A stretch of 64,000 nt of DNA from DASWJZ01 sp038211615 (GCA_038211615.1 JBBQVL010000008.1:24240-88239), one strand, 5' to 3'; shown: positions 7,331-15,966, numbered from the stretch's first letter. Numbers and translations are program-made. The notes: generated by a model not told the origin, from the sequence alone.

Positions 7331-9142
7331 ATGTTGGCATTGGCTGAAGACCGGTCGCTCGACCGGCATTTCCTCGGAGTGGCGCGCTCGTTGACCGGGC
7401 GGGCGTGGCGGGGGCGGCTGGACCCGCGCGGTGAGGCGGTCGCGACCGCCATGGCGCAGCGCGGCATCGCCTCGGAAATCCTGGCGCGTGTGTTGGTCGG
7501 GCGCGGCGTCGGGCTCGAAAATGCCGCCGCTTATCTGTCGCCGTCGCTGCGGCAGGACCTGCCCGATCCTTCGTCGCTGAAGGACATGGACGCGGCCGCC
7601 ACGCGGCTTGCCGATGCCGTTGAACGGCGCGAGCCGATCGCGATTTTTGGCGACTACGACGTGGATGGCGCGACTTCCGCCGCGCTGATGCACAACGTCC
7701 TCGCCGCACTCGGCGACAAGCCGCGCATCTATATCCCCGACCGCATCTTCGAGGGCTACGGCCCGAACCCCGAGGCGATCGACGGCCTGATCGACGGCGG
7801 CGCGAAGCTCATTGTCTGCGTCGATTGCGGCTCGACCAGCTTCGATGCGCTGAATCGGGCGAAGGAGCGCGGCGTTGACGTGGTCGTGCTCGACCATCAC
7901 CAGGTCGGGATGGACCTGCCGCCGGCTGTCGCGATCGTCAATCCAAGCCGCCCTGACGATGTTTCCGGCCAGGGCAATCTCGCGGCGGTGGGCGTGACGT
8001 TCCTGACCGCCGTGGCGCTGCTCCGCGAGCTTCGGCGGCGCGGGTTCGCGAGTGCGTTGCCGGACCTCCTGCCGCTGCTGGAGCTGGTCGCCTTCGGCAC
8101 CGTCTGCGACATGGTTCCCTTGAGCGGGCTGAACCGGGCGCTCGTCAACAAGGGTCTGATCGCGCTCCGCCATACCGAGCGGATCGGCCTTCGCGCGCTC
8201 ATCAACGCTTCGCGGCTGAAGAGCCCGCCGGATTGCGGGCATCTCGGCTTCCTGCTCGGGCCGCGGATCAACGCGGGCGGGCGGATCGGCGAGGCGACGC
8301 TCGGGGCGCGGCTGCTGACCGCGGACGAGCCGATGGAGGCCGAGCGGATCGCGGTTCTGCTCGACCGGCTGAATGGCGAGCGGCAGGCAATCGAGGCGGC
8401 GGCGGTCGCCGAAGCGATGGCCGAGGCGGACGCCGAGGCCGGCTCGGGCGACGGTCCGGCGGTGCTCGTCGCAAGCCGCGACGGATGGCATCCGGGTGTG
8501 GTCGGGCTGGTCGCCGCGCGGCTGAAGGAGCGCTTCTCCCGGCCCTCCTTCGCGATCGCCTGGAATGGAGACATCGGCACCGGCTCGGGCCGCTCGGTCG
8601 CCGGCGTCGATATCGGCGCGGCGGTGCGCGCTGCCGTGGAGCAGGGCATCCTCGTGAAGGGCGGCGGTCACGCGATGGCCGCCGGCATCACCATCGCACG
8701 CGACAGGCTGGCGGCGCTGCGGGCGTTCCTGGAGGAGCGGCTCGCGCCACAGGTGAGGGCCGCGGAAGCCGACCGCGACCTGGAGATCGACGCGGCGCTG
8801 ACCGAAAGCGGTGCGACCGTCGCGCTGGTGGAAGACCTCGATCGCGCCGGCCCCTACGGCAACGGCAATCCGGCCCCGGTCTTCGCGCTTCCCGCCCACC
8901 GCGTCGCGTTCGCCGACATCGCCGGCAACGGGCATGTGCGGTTGAGCCTCGCCTCGGGAGGCGGCGGCACGCTGAAGGCTATTGCCTTCCGCGCCGCGGA
9001 GGCGCCGCTCGGCCGCGCGCTGCTTGCCGCTCGCGGCAAGCCGCTGCATGTGGCCGGCACGCTGTCGCTCGACCATTTCGGCGGCAGCGCGCGGCCGCAG
9101 CTCCGCGTAATCGACGCCGCCGATCCGGTCGGAAGGTTCTGA
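7331..9142 (+). CDS. recJ: Single-stranded-DNA-specific exonuclease RecJ
   Basis: A 5'-3' single-strand DNA exonuclease of the DHH superfamily that works in RecF-pathway recombination, mismatch repair and base excision. The 603-residue protein has motif I in FGDYDVDGATS, motif II in CVDCGS, and the DHH triad in VVVLDHHQVG (motif III). Also visible are the GTVCDMVPL segment and a DHHA1 domain with KGGGHAMAAG, which binds DNA. The C-terminal OB-fold-like part includes YGNGNPAPVF. Its start lies about 50 bp after the small membrane gene on the same strand. It is the last gene of the alaC-hom-glpX-recJ run. Confidence 0.97.
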   Translation: MLALAEDRSLDRHFLGVARSLTGRAWRGRLDPRGEAVATAMAQRGIASEILARVLVGRGVGLENAAAYLSPSLRQDLPDPSSLKDMDAAATRLADAVERREPIAIFGDYDVDGATSAALMHNVLAALGDKPRIYIPDRIFEGYGPNPEAIDGLIDGGAKLIVCVDCGSTSFDALNRAKERGVDVVVLDHHQVGMDLPPAVAIVNPSRPDDVSGQGNLAAVGVTFLTAVALLRELRRRGFASALPDLLPLLELVAFGTVCDMVPLSGLNRALVNKGLIALRHTERIGLRALINASRLKSPPDCGHLGFLLGPRINAGGRIGEATLGARLLTADEPMEAERIAVLLDRLNGERQAIEAAAVAEAMAEADAEAGSGDGPAVLVASRDGWHPGVVGLVAARLKERFSRPSFAIAWNGDIGTGSGRSVAGVDIGAAVRAAVEQGILVKGGGHAMAAGITIARDRLAALRAFLEERLAPQVRAAEADRDLEIDAALTESGATVALVEDLDRAGPYGNGNPAPVFALPAHRVAFADIAGNGHVRLSLASGGGGTLKAIAFRAAEAPLGRALLAARGKPLHVAGTLSLDHFGGSARPQLRVIDAADPVGRF

Positions 9143-9149
9143 GCCGGCC

Positions 9150-9410
9150 CTAGCGGCCGATGAAGACGAGCCGCGCGGTGCCGCTGTGCGTCTGCACGAC
9201 CCAGTCCACGAGGGCCGGGCGCGAGCGGCGGAGATTGCCGGCGTTGAACCCGATGTCGTCGAGCGTGCGTGCGTCGAGGTCGGCCAGCAGAATGTGCGTC
9301 CGCCGGCGCGTCCAGTCCTGCCGCAGGCGCGCAACGAGACGTGAGAGGATTGCGGCAAGGCCGCTCGGGCGGGAGCTTTCGGCGCTCCAGGTTGCCGTAT
9401 TCGTCGTCAT
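9150..9410 (-). CDS. DUF1127-family small protein
   Basis: 86 residues. The C-terminal half has the DUF1127 pattern: a basic stretch (RLRQDWTRRRTHILLADLDARTLDDIGF, here split) in which LADLDARTL is followed by DIGF. Small Arg-rich DUF1127 proteins are abundant in alphaproteobacteria; some bind RNA or affect phosphate, carbon and stress responses. This one is longer than the 45-residue minimal forms because of a Ser/Ala-rich N-terminus. An AGGAACG-like ribosome site precedes the ATG. It converges on recJ with an 8-bp gap. Its own role is unknown. Confidence 0.8.
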   Translation of the reverse strand: MTTNTATWSAESSRPSGLAAILSRLVARLRQDWTRRRTHILLADLDARTLDDIGFNAGNLRRSRPALVDWVVQTHSGTARLVFIGR

Positions 9411-9559
9411 GATTTTCGTTCCTGAGATTGAGGCCGCCGCGTAGCCCGGATGTGTTTCGAATTTGTGTCTTTCGCGCGGAAATCCCGTTTCTCAGCCGGC
9501 CGCAAGGCAGCCATGCAAATTTGGAGTGGCCGGCGTCCGATTGCGCGGGTTCGGCCGGG

Positions 9560-10624
9560 CTAGGCGCGGCGCAGTCGCGTCGATGCGATACGGGGCGGGG
9601 CGGTGCTGTCCCGGACGATGAGCGGCGCCTCGAGCTTCAGGCTTTTCGGCCGCGACGATTGGCTCAGCGCCTCGATCAGGGCGCGCGCTCCGCTTCGCCC
9701 GATCTCGTGCCGCGGCTGCTGGATGGTGGTGAGCGTCGGGGTGACGAACTCGGCGAACTCGATGCCGTCGAAGCCGACAACGGAGAGGTCCTCCGGCACC
9801 CGGACGCCGCCCTGCATGACCGTCTTCATGAAGGAGATCGCCATGGAATCGCTGGCCGCGTAGACCGCCGTCGGCCGTTTCCTGGACGCGAGGAATTCGT
9901 GAGCTGCCTTGATGCCCGACTCGATCATGAAGCTGCCTTGCCAGAAGGTGGCGTCGGCGGGATCGAGCCCCGCGGCGAGCAACCCGCTCAGAAAGCCCTC
10001 GCGGCGTCCGATCTCGTTGCGGTTTCCGGCCGGGCCGGAGAGATATCCGAAGCTTCGGTGGCCGAGCGATACCAGGTGCTCCACCACGGTGAGCGAGGCC
10101 TTGTGGTCGTCGACCATGATGGAAGGAAAGGCACCGCCGATGTCGACGCAGATGGTCGCCATCGGCACGCCTGCCTCGCTCATCAGCCTGCCGCCGCCGG
10201 TTGGCACGCGCCCGCTCATCAGAAGCACGGCGTCGACCTGTCCGGCGAAGACCAGATCCACGTAACGCGCCTCGCGCTCCGGCCGGTTGTCGAGGTTGCC
10301 GATGATGATGCCGTAGCCGTGCTCCACGAGCTCATCGTCGATGCCGCGCAAGACCTCGGCAAAGAAGGCGTTGGCGATGTTCGGGACGACGACCAGCACC
10401 ATCATCGAGCGGCGGGCGCGCAGGTTGCGCGCCGCCATGTTCGGCGTGTAGCCGGTGTCCTTGATCGCGGCGAGCACGCGACCGCGAGCCTCGTCGCTGA
10501 CGAGCGCAGGGGAGGCGAGTGTCCGGCTGACAGTCGCGGTGGAGACGCCCGCGCGCTTCGCCACGTCGTGGATGGTCGCCGGGCGACGCGAACTCTGACG
10601 GCGGTGCTCGGGCTGCTTCCTCAT
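9560..10624 (-). CDS. LacI-family transcriptional regulator of the adjacent sugar locus
   Basis: 354 residues from ATG 10624. The frame is open further upstream to 10675, but that stretch overlaps the divergent promoter. The N-terminal helix-turn-helix (TIHDVAKRAGVSTATVSRTL) and hinge helix (NMAARNLRARRS) are typical of LacI/GalR. The rest is a periplasmic-binding-protein-like effector domain, with VVVPNIANAFFAEVLRGI at its start, YAASDSMAISFM in the middle and DLSVVGFDGIEFA near the end. It is divergent from the ABC sugar importer, and a 14-bp dyad of LacI type lies between them. It very likely represses the importer and catabolic genes until the transported sugar or a derivative binds. The inducer is not identifiable. 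Confidence 0.93.
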   Translation of the reverse strand: MRKQPEHRRQSSRRPATIHDVAKRAGVSTATVSRTLASPALVSDEARGRVLAAIKDTGYTPNMAARNLRARRSMMVLVVVPNIANAFFAEVLRGIDDELVEHGYGIIIGNLDNRPEREARYVDLVFAGQVDAVLLMSGRVPTGGGRLMSEAGVPMATICVDIGGAFPSIMVDDHKASLTVVEHLVSLGHRSFGYLSGPAGNRNEIGRREGFLSGLLAAGLDPADATFWQGSFMIESGIKAAHEFLASRKRPTAVYAASDSMAISFMKTVMQGGVRVPEDLSVVGFDGIEFAEFVTPTLTTIQQPRHEIGRSGARALIEALSQSSRPKSLKLEAPLIVRDSTAPPRIASTRLRRA

Positions 10625-10674
10625 GCCATCAACAATTTTTGCGCGCGCCGCCACACGCCCGCTGGTAGAAGGCA

Positions 10675-10702
10675 TTGACAGCGTCGATTTAGATTTTACA
10701 CT
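10675..10702 (+). promoter_or_regulatory. Sigma-70-type promoter of the sugar ABC operon
   Basis: A perfect -35 TTGACA (10675-10680), a 16-nt spacer, then TACACT (10697-10702), which matches TATAAT at four positions including the key first, second and last. The predicted start is near 10709, about 90 nt before the binding-protein ATG. It is one of the cleanest promoters in the window. Confidence 0.65.
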
Positions 10703-10705
10703 CTA

Positions 10706-10719
10706 TGTAAACGATTACA
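10706..10719. promoter_or_regulatory. LacI-type operator overlapping the transcription start
   Basis: TGTAAACGATTACA is a 14-bp dyad centred on CG with 12 of 14 bases symmetric. This is the usual form of a LacI/GalR operator (palindrome with a central CpG where the hinge helices insert). It starts 3 bp after the -10 box and so covers the predicted +1. Binding of the divergent LacI protein would therefore block initiation directly. Confidence 0.7.
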
Positions 10720-10800
10720 AGAAAAGCAGTCCAACTGCTTCTTCAATCAAAGGGAAAACGGCGTGCCGGAAAACGGAGCACGTCGCAACGGAGGAAATCA

Positions 10801-12063
10801 ATGAAATCGACAGTTCGCAATTTGTTGGCGACGACCGCGCTTGCGGGAGCGTTTCTCGCCCCGTCACTGGCCTCGGCCGCTGACCTTGAAGTGATCCACT
10901 GGTGGACGTCCAAGGGCGAGTCGGCGGCGGTTTCGCAGTTCGCCAAGGCGCTCGACAATGACGGGCAGGGCGATCACTGGATCGACAGCGCCATCGCGCT
11001 TGGAGAGACGGCGCGCGCCACCGTGATGCAGCGCGTGCTCGGCGGCGATCCGCCCGAGGCTGCGCAGTTCAACCCGGGCCGCCAGTACGAAGAGCTCATC
11101 TCGGGCGGCAAGCTGCTCGATCTGACCGACATCGCGACCGCGGGCAAGTGGGAAGAGATCATCCGCCCGAAGGCCATCGGCAGCGCCTGCCTGGTGGACG
11201 GCCACTGGTGGTGCGTGCCGGTGAACATCCATTCCAACTATTGGGCCTGGTATTCCAAGCCTGTGTTCGAGAAGGCGGGCGTTCCCGAGCCGCGGAGCCT
11301 CGCCGACGTCGTTGCGGATGCGCCGAAGATCAAGGCGGCGGGCTTCATTCCGTTCGCGGTCGGCGGCGACGGCAACGGCTGGCAGATCCAGCTGCTTTTC
11401 CAGGACATGGTCACGGAAGCCCTCGGCATCGCGAAGCGCGACGAGATGTACACCAAGAAGAGCGGGGAAATCGCGGGCGGGCCGGAGATCAAGGGCGTCT
11501 TCGAGCAGCTCCGCGCGCTGAAGCAGTACACCGATGACGGTTACGCGAACCGCAACTGGAACGACACGACCAACCTCGTGATCACCGGCAAGGCGGGCGT
11601 GCAGGTCATGGGCGACTGGGCGCGCGGCGAGTTCGCGGCGGCCGGCATGACGGGCGTCAAGGACTTCGGCTGCATGATCGGCCTGAACGAGGACAAGCCG
11701 GTGGTCAGCACCGACGGCGACATCATCCTGTTCTTCAAGCAGGACAATCCGGACGTCGAGGCAGCGCAGAAGCGGCTCGCCAACCTCCTGATCAGCCCGG
11801 AAGTGCAGGTCGCCTTCAACAACGCCAAGGGCTCGATGCCGGTGCGCGCGGACGTCGACATGTCGACCGCCGACCCGTGCATGCAGAAGGCCCTGAAAGC
11901 CGTCGAGGATCCGGCCAAGATCGTGACTGCCACCAACCGGTTCATCACGGAAAATACGAACCAGCAGATCAACGAGCTGGTCGGCCAGTTCTTCGCCGAC
12001 GATTCCATTACGGCCGAAGACGCCACGGCCCGGTTCTCGAGCGTTATCGCGAACTCCGACTAG
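10801..12063 (+). CDS. Sugar ABC transporter substrate-binding protein (GtsA-like)
   Basis: 420-residue periplasmic binding protein of the carbohydrate extracellular solute-binding family 1. The N-terminus is a signal peptide ending in SLASAAD. The mature start, LEVIHWWTSKGESAAV, resembles glucose/mannose-type binding proteins (GtsA of Pseudomonas). Other family features are GDPPEAAQFNPGRQYEEL, the Trp/Tyr-rich ligand region (WWCVPVNIHSNYWAWYS) and QVMGDWARGEFAAAG. A strong GGAGG lies 7 nt before the ATG. It is the first gene of the LacI-controlled operon. A strong hairpin follows and probably keeps its mRNA more abundant than that of the permeases. Confidence 0.92.
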   Translation: MKSTVRNLLATTALAGAFLAPSLASAADLEVIHWWTSKGESAAVSQFAKALDNDGQGDHWIDSAIALGETARATVMQRVLGGDPPEAAQFNPGRQYEELISGGKLLDLTDIATAGKWEEIIRPKAIGSACLVDGHWWCVPVNIHSNYWAWYSKPVFEKAGVPEPRSLADVVADAPKIKAAGFIPFAVGGDGNGWQIQLLFQDMVTEALGIAKRDEMYTKKSGEIAGGPEIKGVFEQLRALKQYTDDGYANRNWNDTTNLVITGKAGVQVMGDWARGEFAAAGMTGVKDFGCMIGLNEDKPVVSTDGDIILFFKQDNPDVEAAQKRLANLLISPEVQVAFNNAKGSMPVRADVDMSTADPCMQKALKAVEDPAKIVTATNRFITENTNQQINELVGQFFADDSITAEDATARFSSVIANSD

Positions 12064-12075
12064 GCGACATGCGGA

Positions 12076-12106
12076 TTGAGGCGCCGCCGTCAGGGCGGCG
12101 CCTCAA
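12076..12106 (+). terminator. Intercistronic hairpin, partial terminator or mRNA-stabilising element
   Basis: A perfect 13-bp stem, TTGAGGCGCCGCC (12076-12088) and GGCGGCGCCTCAA (12094-12106), with a 5-nt loop, starts 13 nt after the binding-protein stop. No strong T-run follows. Such hairpins between the binding-protein gene and permease genes, known for malE-malF in enterics, let the binding protein be made in excess by protecting its mRNA or by partial termination. Confidence 0.7.
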
Positions 12107-12230
12107 CTCCTGTTCCGATTTGAGCACGCTGCACCCAGTTCGGATGGACGGCACGCCGCATCGCCGGCACGCCGCAGCGTTCGCGCGGACATTCGGGGCC
12201 GGCGTCTCAAGGCAGGCGGGGTAGCCCGGC

Positions 12231-13124
12231 ATGGCTCGGACGCGAAAGCGCAGATTTCACTATTCCGCGCTGATCGGCACGGTCCCGATGATCCTCGTGG
12301 CTGTGGGCGTCTTCGTCATAGGAATGGGCTTCTCGATCCTCTGGTCGTTCACAAGCTCGAAACTCTTCCCCAACCTCAATTTCATCGGCCTGACCCAATA
12401 TTATCGGCTTTGGGGGAGCGACCGCTGGCAGGTGGCGGTCCACAACATCTGGATCTTCGGTTTCATGTCGATCACCTTCAACATGGTGTTCGGCTACCTG
12501 CTCGCAGTATTCATGGACCAGCGCGTCCGTCAGGAAGACCTGCTCCGCTCCATCTTCCTCTATCCCTTCGCGATGTCGCTGGTCGTCACCGGCCTCGTCT
12601 GGCAATGGGCGCTCGATCCGAACCTCGGCATCCAGGGCGCGATGCGGAATTTCGGCTGGGAAAGCTTCCATTTTGCCCCGCTGGTCGATCCCAACTCGGC
12701 GATCTTCGGGCTGGTGGTGGCAGGTATCTGGCAAGGGTCCGGCGTCACCATGGCCATCCTGCTCGCGGGCCTGCGCGGGATCGATACGGAGATATGGCGC
12801 GCGGCGAAGGTGGACGGGATTCCGACCTGGCGGACGCATCTCTTCATCGCGCTGCCGATGCTGCGCGGAGCCCTGGCGACGGCCTTCGTCCTGCAATGTG
12901 TCAACGTCGTGCGTGTCTACGACCTGGTGGTCGCGATGACCGGCGGCGGTCCAGGGTTCTCGACCACAATGCCGGCGGTGTACGTCATTCAGCTCATCAC
13001 CGTCCGCCAGAATGTCGGGGAGGGAATGGCCGGCGCAACGATGATGCTGTTGCCGATCATCGCTGTCGTGGTGGTCGGAGGCATATTCCGCTTCCGGCAG
13101 AGCCGGCGTGCGGTGCACACGTGA
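12231..13124 (+). CDS. Sugar ABC transporter permease (GtsB/UgpA-type)
   Basis: 297 residues, about six transmembrane helices, of the binding-protein-dependent permease family. The cytoplasmic EAA loop is visible as EIWRAAKVDGIPTWRTHLFIALPML (shown only in part: the EAA-G core is AAKVDGIP). It couples to the ATPase. The first helix is LIGTVPMILVAVGVFVIG. It starts after a 167-bp gap that holds the intercistronic hairpin, and its stop overlaps the next start as GTGA. This is the first of two heterodimeric permease subunits. Confidence 0.93.
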   Translation: MARTRKRRFHYSALIGTVPMILVAVGVFVIGMGFSILWSFTSSKLFPNLNFIGLTQYYRLWGSDRWQVAVHNIWIFGFMSITFNMVFGYLLAVFMDQRVRQEDLLRSIFLYPFAMSLVVTGLVWQWALDPNLGIQGAMRNFGWESFHFAPLVDPNSAIFGLVVAGIWQGSGVTMAILLAGLRGIDTEIWRAAKVDGIPTWRTHLFIALPMLRGALATAFVLQCVNVVRVYDLVVAMTGGGPGFSTTMPAVYVIQLITVRQNVGEGMAGATMMLLPIIAVVVVGGIFRFRQSRRAVHT

Positions 13125-14059
13125 CGGCTGTCGATATCGCGGTGGAGGGGCCGGAAGAGGCGCGCGCGACCGCAACGCGTGCGTCGGAGCCGAGGGGGCC
13201 GAAGCCGCGGCGGCTCTCGATCGGCCGCATCGGCATCTATGCGTTCCTGCTTGTCTCCGCGCTTTTCTTCCTGGTGCCCCTCTACATCATGATCGTGACC
13301 TCGTTGAAGGGGATGCCGGAGATTCGGCTTGGACACCTCTTCAATCTGCCGGCGGAGCCGACCATCCAGCCATGGATCGACGCCTGGCTGCATGCGTGCA
13401 CGGGGCGCGACTGCAACGGGCTCAGCCCGGGTTTCGCCAATTCGATGAAGATCACGATCCCGAGCGTGCTCGTCTCGATCGTCTGCGCATCGATCAACGG
13501 CTACGCGCTGACCTACTGGCCGTACAAGGGGGCCAACCTGCTGTTCGGCCTGCTGATCTTCGGCGCCTTTGTCCCGTACCAGGTGGTCATCTACCCGCTG
13601 ATCATCGGGCTGAGCACGGTTGGGCTTTTCGCCACGCTGCCCGGCATCATCATCGTGCACACGATCTTCGGCATGCCGATCCTGACGCTGCTCTACCGCA
13701 ATTTCTACGCCGCGCTGCCGGTCGAGCTGTTCAAGGCGGCGCGCGTCGACGGGGCGGGCTTCTGGCAGATTTTCTTCCGCATCATGATCCCGATGTCGGT
13801 GCCCATCACCACCGTCGCCATGATCCTGCAGGTGACGGGAATCTGGAATGACTTCCTGTTCGGCGTCGTCTTCGCTGGCCGGTCGTACTGGCCGATGACG
13901 GTGCAGCTCAACAACATCGTCAACACCACCCAGGGCGTCCGCGAGTACAACGTCAACATGGCGGCGACGATCCTGACCGCGGCCGTGCCGCTCGCCGTCT
14001 ATTTCATCTCCGGCAGGTGGTTCGTGCGCGGCATCGCCGCCGGCGCGGTGAAGGGCTGA
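13121..14059 (+). CDS. Sugar ABC transporter permease (GtsC/UgpE-type)
   Basis: 312 residues from a GTG start that overlaps the previous stop in GTGA. A longer open frame upstream (from about 12410) is only a shadow inside the first permease. The first 30 residues are hydrophilic and Arg/Pro-rich, then IYAFLLVSALFFLVPLYIMIV starts the membrane part. The EAA loop is AARVDGAGFWQIFFRIMIP. The protein ends with WFVRGIAAGAVKG, the usual C-terminus of MalG-like permeases. It forms the second half of the channel with the 12231 gene. Confidence 0.93.
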   Translation: MTAVDIAVEGPEEARATATRASEPRGPKPRRLSIGRIGIYAFLLVSALFFLVPLYIMIVTSLKGMPEIRLGHLFNLPAEPTIQPWIDAWLHACTGRDCNGLSPGFANSMKITIPSVLVSIVCASINGYALTYWPYKGANLLFGLLIFGAFVPYQVVIYPLIIGLSTVGLFATLPGIIIVHTIFGMPILTLLYRNFYAALPVELFKAARVDGAGFWQIFFRIMIPMSVPITTVAMILQVTGIWNDFLFGVVFAGRSYWPMTVQLNNIVNTTQGVREYNVNMAATILTAAVPLAVYFISGRWFVRGIAAGAVKG

Positions 14060-14062
14060 ACG

Positions 14063-15142
14063 ATGGCGAGCGTTTCCATCCGCAAACTCGGAGTGTCGTT
14101 CGGCTCGTTCCAGGTGTTGCGTGACCTCGACCTCGAAGTCGCCGCCGGCGAGTTCATCGTTCTCCTCGGCGCTTCGGGCTGCGGCAAGTCCACGCTGCTG
14201 AACGCCATCGCCGGCTTGCTCGACATCGACGCCGGGCAGATCTGGATCGGGGAGAAGAACGTCACCTGGGAAGAGCCGGCGCATCGCGGCATCGGGATGG
14301 TGTTCCAGTCCTACGCGCTTTACCCGCGCATGACTGCGGAGGGGAACCTTACCTTCGGCCTGAAGATCGCCCGCGTCCCGCGCGACGAGATCGAGCGGCG
14401 CGTGAAGTTCGCCTCCGAGCTCCTGCAGATCGAGCCGATCCTGAAACGGCGCCCGGCGGAACTCTCCGGCGGGCAGCGGCAGCGCGTCGCGATCGGGCGG
14501 GCGCTGGTGCGCGACGTCGACGTCTTCCTCTTCGACGAGCCGCTGTCGAACCTCGACGCCAAGCTTCGCACGGAGCTCCGCGTCGAGCTGAAGCGCCTGC
14601 ACCAGCGGCTGGGCAAGGCGACGATGATCTATGTAACGCACGACCAGATCGAGGCGCTGACGCTCGCCGACCGCATCGCCGTCATGCACGCCGGGGTGAT
14701 CCAGCAGCTCGACACGCCGCACGTCATCTATCACAAGCCGGCCAACCGTTTCGTCGCGGGCTTCGTCGGATCGCCGAACATGAATTTCCGCACCGGCCGG
14801 ATTGTCGATGCCGACGGCCCGGTCTTCGAGGGCAAAGGTATCCGCATCCCGCTCGCCGGCTATCCCTGGATCAACGGGCACCAGGCCGGGCAGGAGGTCG
14901 AGCTCGGCCTGCGTCCCGAGCACATCGCCATCCACGGCGATCTCGCCAATCGCCATGAGGCGGAGGTCGAGCTGGTGGAGCCGATGGGGCCGGAAACCAT
15001 CGTCTGGTGCCGCCTTGCCGGCGAAACGCTGTCGGTCCGCGTCGAAGGCGAGAGCGATATCGCCGCCGGCGCCCGCCTGCCGCTCGGATTTCCGGTCGAG
15101 CGGGTCAATCTGTTCGATGCCCAGACCGGGTTGCGTCTCTAG
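14063..15142 (+). CDS. Sugar ABC transporter ATPase (MalK/UgpC-type)
   Basis: 359-residue nucleotide-binding subunit. Walker A is GASGCGKST, the Q-loop lies in VFQSYALYPRM, the signature is LSGGQRQRVAIGRAL, Walker B is VFLFDEPLSNLD and the switch is YVTHDQIEA. The C-terminal 120 residues form the OB-fold/TOBE regulatory domain seen in MalK and UgpC (LRPEHIAIHG). It starts 3 bp after the permease stop. These ATPases are sometimes shared among several importers in one cell. Confidence 0.95.
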   Translation: MASVSIRKLGVSFGSFQVLRDLDLEVAAGEFIVLLGASGCGKSTLLNAIAGLLDIDAGQIWIGEKNVTWEEPAHRGIGMVFQSYALYPRMTAEGNLTFGLKIARVPRDEIERRVKFASELLQIEPILKRRPAELSGGQRQRVAIGRALVRDVDVFLFDEPLSNLDAKLRTELRVELKRLHQRLGKATMIYVTHDQIEALTLADRIAVMHAGVIQQLDTPHVIYHKPANRFVAGFVGSPNMNFRTGRIVDADGPVFEGKGIRIPLAGYPWINGHQAGQEVELGLRPEHIAIHGDLANRHEAEVELVEPMGPETIVWCRLAGETLSVRVEGESDIAAGARLPLGFPVERVNLFDAQTGLRL

Positions 15143-15144
15143 CC

Positions 15145-15149
15145 AGGAG
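15145..15149 (+). promoter_or_regulatory. Ribosome-binding site that fixes a TTG start
   Basis: AGGAG lies 7 nt before TTG 15157 and only 2 bp after the ATPase stop. No ATG or GTG at this point gives a complete TIM-barrel protein, so the site decides the start of the isomerase gene. Confidence 0.7.
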
Positions 15150-15156
15150 TAATTCC

Positions 15157-15912
15157 TTGTCCGTCACCGATCGTGTCTCCTTCCAGCTCTATTCGGCGCG
15201 GAAATTCCCTCCGCTCGACGCCCAGCTCTCGCTGCTCGCGAAGCTCGGCTACAAGAATGTCGAGCCCTATGGCGGCCTCTTCCAGAACCTCGACGAGCTG
15301 AAGGCGGGGCTGAAGAAGTACGGCCTCGCCACGCCGACCGCGCATATCGGCATCGAGCGGCTGCGCGCCGACACCGAGGGCGTCGCGAAGATGGCGAAGG
15401 ATTTCGGCATCAAGGAAGTGATCGTTCCCGCCGTCCCGCAGGAGGAGCGGAGCGCTTCCGCCGATGGCTGGACCAAGCTCGGCAAGGAGCTCGCCGGCTA
15501 CCAGAAGATCCTCGCGGCGCACGGCATCGGCTTTGCCTGGCACAACCACAGCTTCGAGTTCGCCAGGCTCGCCGACGGCAGCTATCCGCTCGACCGGATG
15601 TTCGCCTCGGCGCCCGGGCTCCACTGGCAGGCCGACATCGGCTGGATCCAGTGGGCGGGCGAGGATCCCGTCGCCTGGATCGACAAATACAAGGACCGCG
15701 TCGTCGCGCTGCACATCAAGGATCTCGCGCCGAAGGGCGAGAACCCGGAGGAGGATGGGCAGATGGACGTCGGCCACGGCGTCCTCGACTGGAAGAAGCT
15801 GATGCCGTCGATAAAAGCGCCCGGCGTCAAGTATCTGGTCATGGAGCACGACAATCCGAACGACTTCGAGCGTTTCGCGCGCCGGTCGTTCAAAACCGTT
15901 TCCGCCTGGTAG
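15157..15912 (+). CDS. Sugar phosphate isomerase/epimerase (xylose-isomerase-like TIM barrel)
   Basis: 251 residues starting at TTG. The fold is the AP-endonuclease-2/xylose-isomerase-like TIM barrel. Strand motifs carry likely metal ligands: GYKNVEPYGG, THIGIERL (as TAHIGIERL), FAWHNHSFEF, LHWQADIGWIQWAG and KYLVMEHDNPN. This Glu/His/Asp/His/Glu pattern is common in sugar isomerases, epimerases and 3-keto-sugar enzymes such as IolE/IolI and 3-ketoglycoside hydrolases. It lies between the ABC ATPase and a Gfo/Idh/MocA dehydrogenase, so it acts on the imported compound or its oxidised product. The precise reaction is unknown. Confidence 0.88.
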   Translation: MSVTDRVSFQLYSARKFPPLDAQLSLLAKLGYKNVEPYGGLFQNLDELKAGLKKYGLATPTAHIGIERLRADTEGVAKMAKDFGIKEVIVPAVPQEERSASADGWTKLGKELAGYQKILAAHGIGFAWHNHSFEFARLADGSYPLDRMFASAPGLHWQADIGWIQWAGEDPVAWIDKYKDRVVALHIKDLAPKGENPEEDGQMDVGHGVLDWKKLMPSIKAPGVKYLVMEHDNPNDFERFARRSFKTVSAW

Positions 15913-15921
15913 GGAGGCATT

Positions 15922-15966
15922 CTTGGGAGAGACTGGCTTGGGAGAGACTGGCTTGGAAGAGATTGG
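15922..15966 (+). repeat. Three tandem 15-bp repeats at the start of the oxidoreductase gene
   Basis: The unit CTTGGGAGAGACTGG occurs at 15922-15936 and 15937-15951 identically, and at 15952-15966 with two changes (CTTGGAAGAGATTGG). In frame it encodes LGETG-LGETG-LEEIG. Each unit carries a TTG that could start translation. This is a slippage-prone minisatellite. Confidence 0.9.

Noticed and set aside
7316..9358. Long minus-strand frame across recJ
   Set aside because: It is the antisense of recJ, with no recognisable domain.
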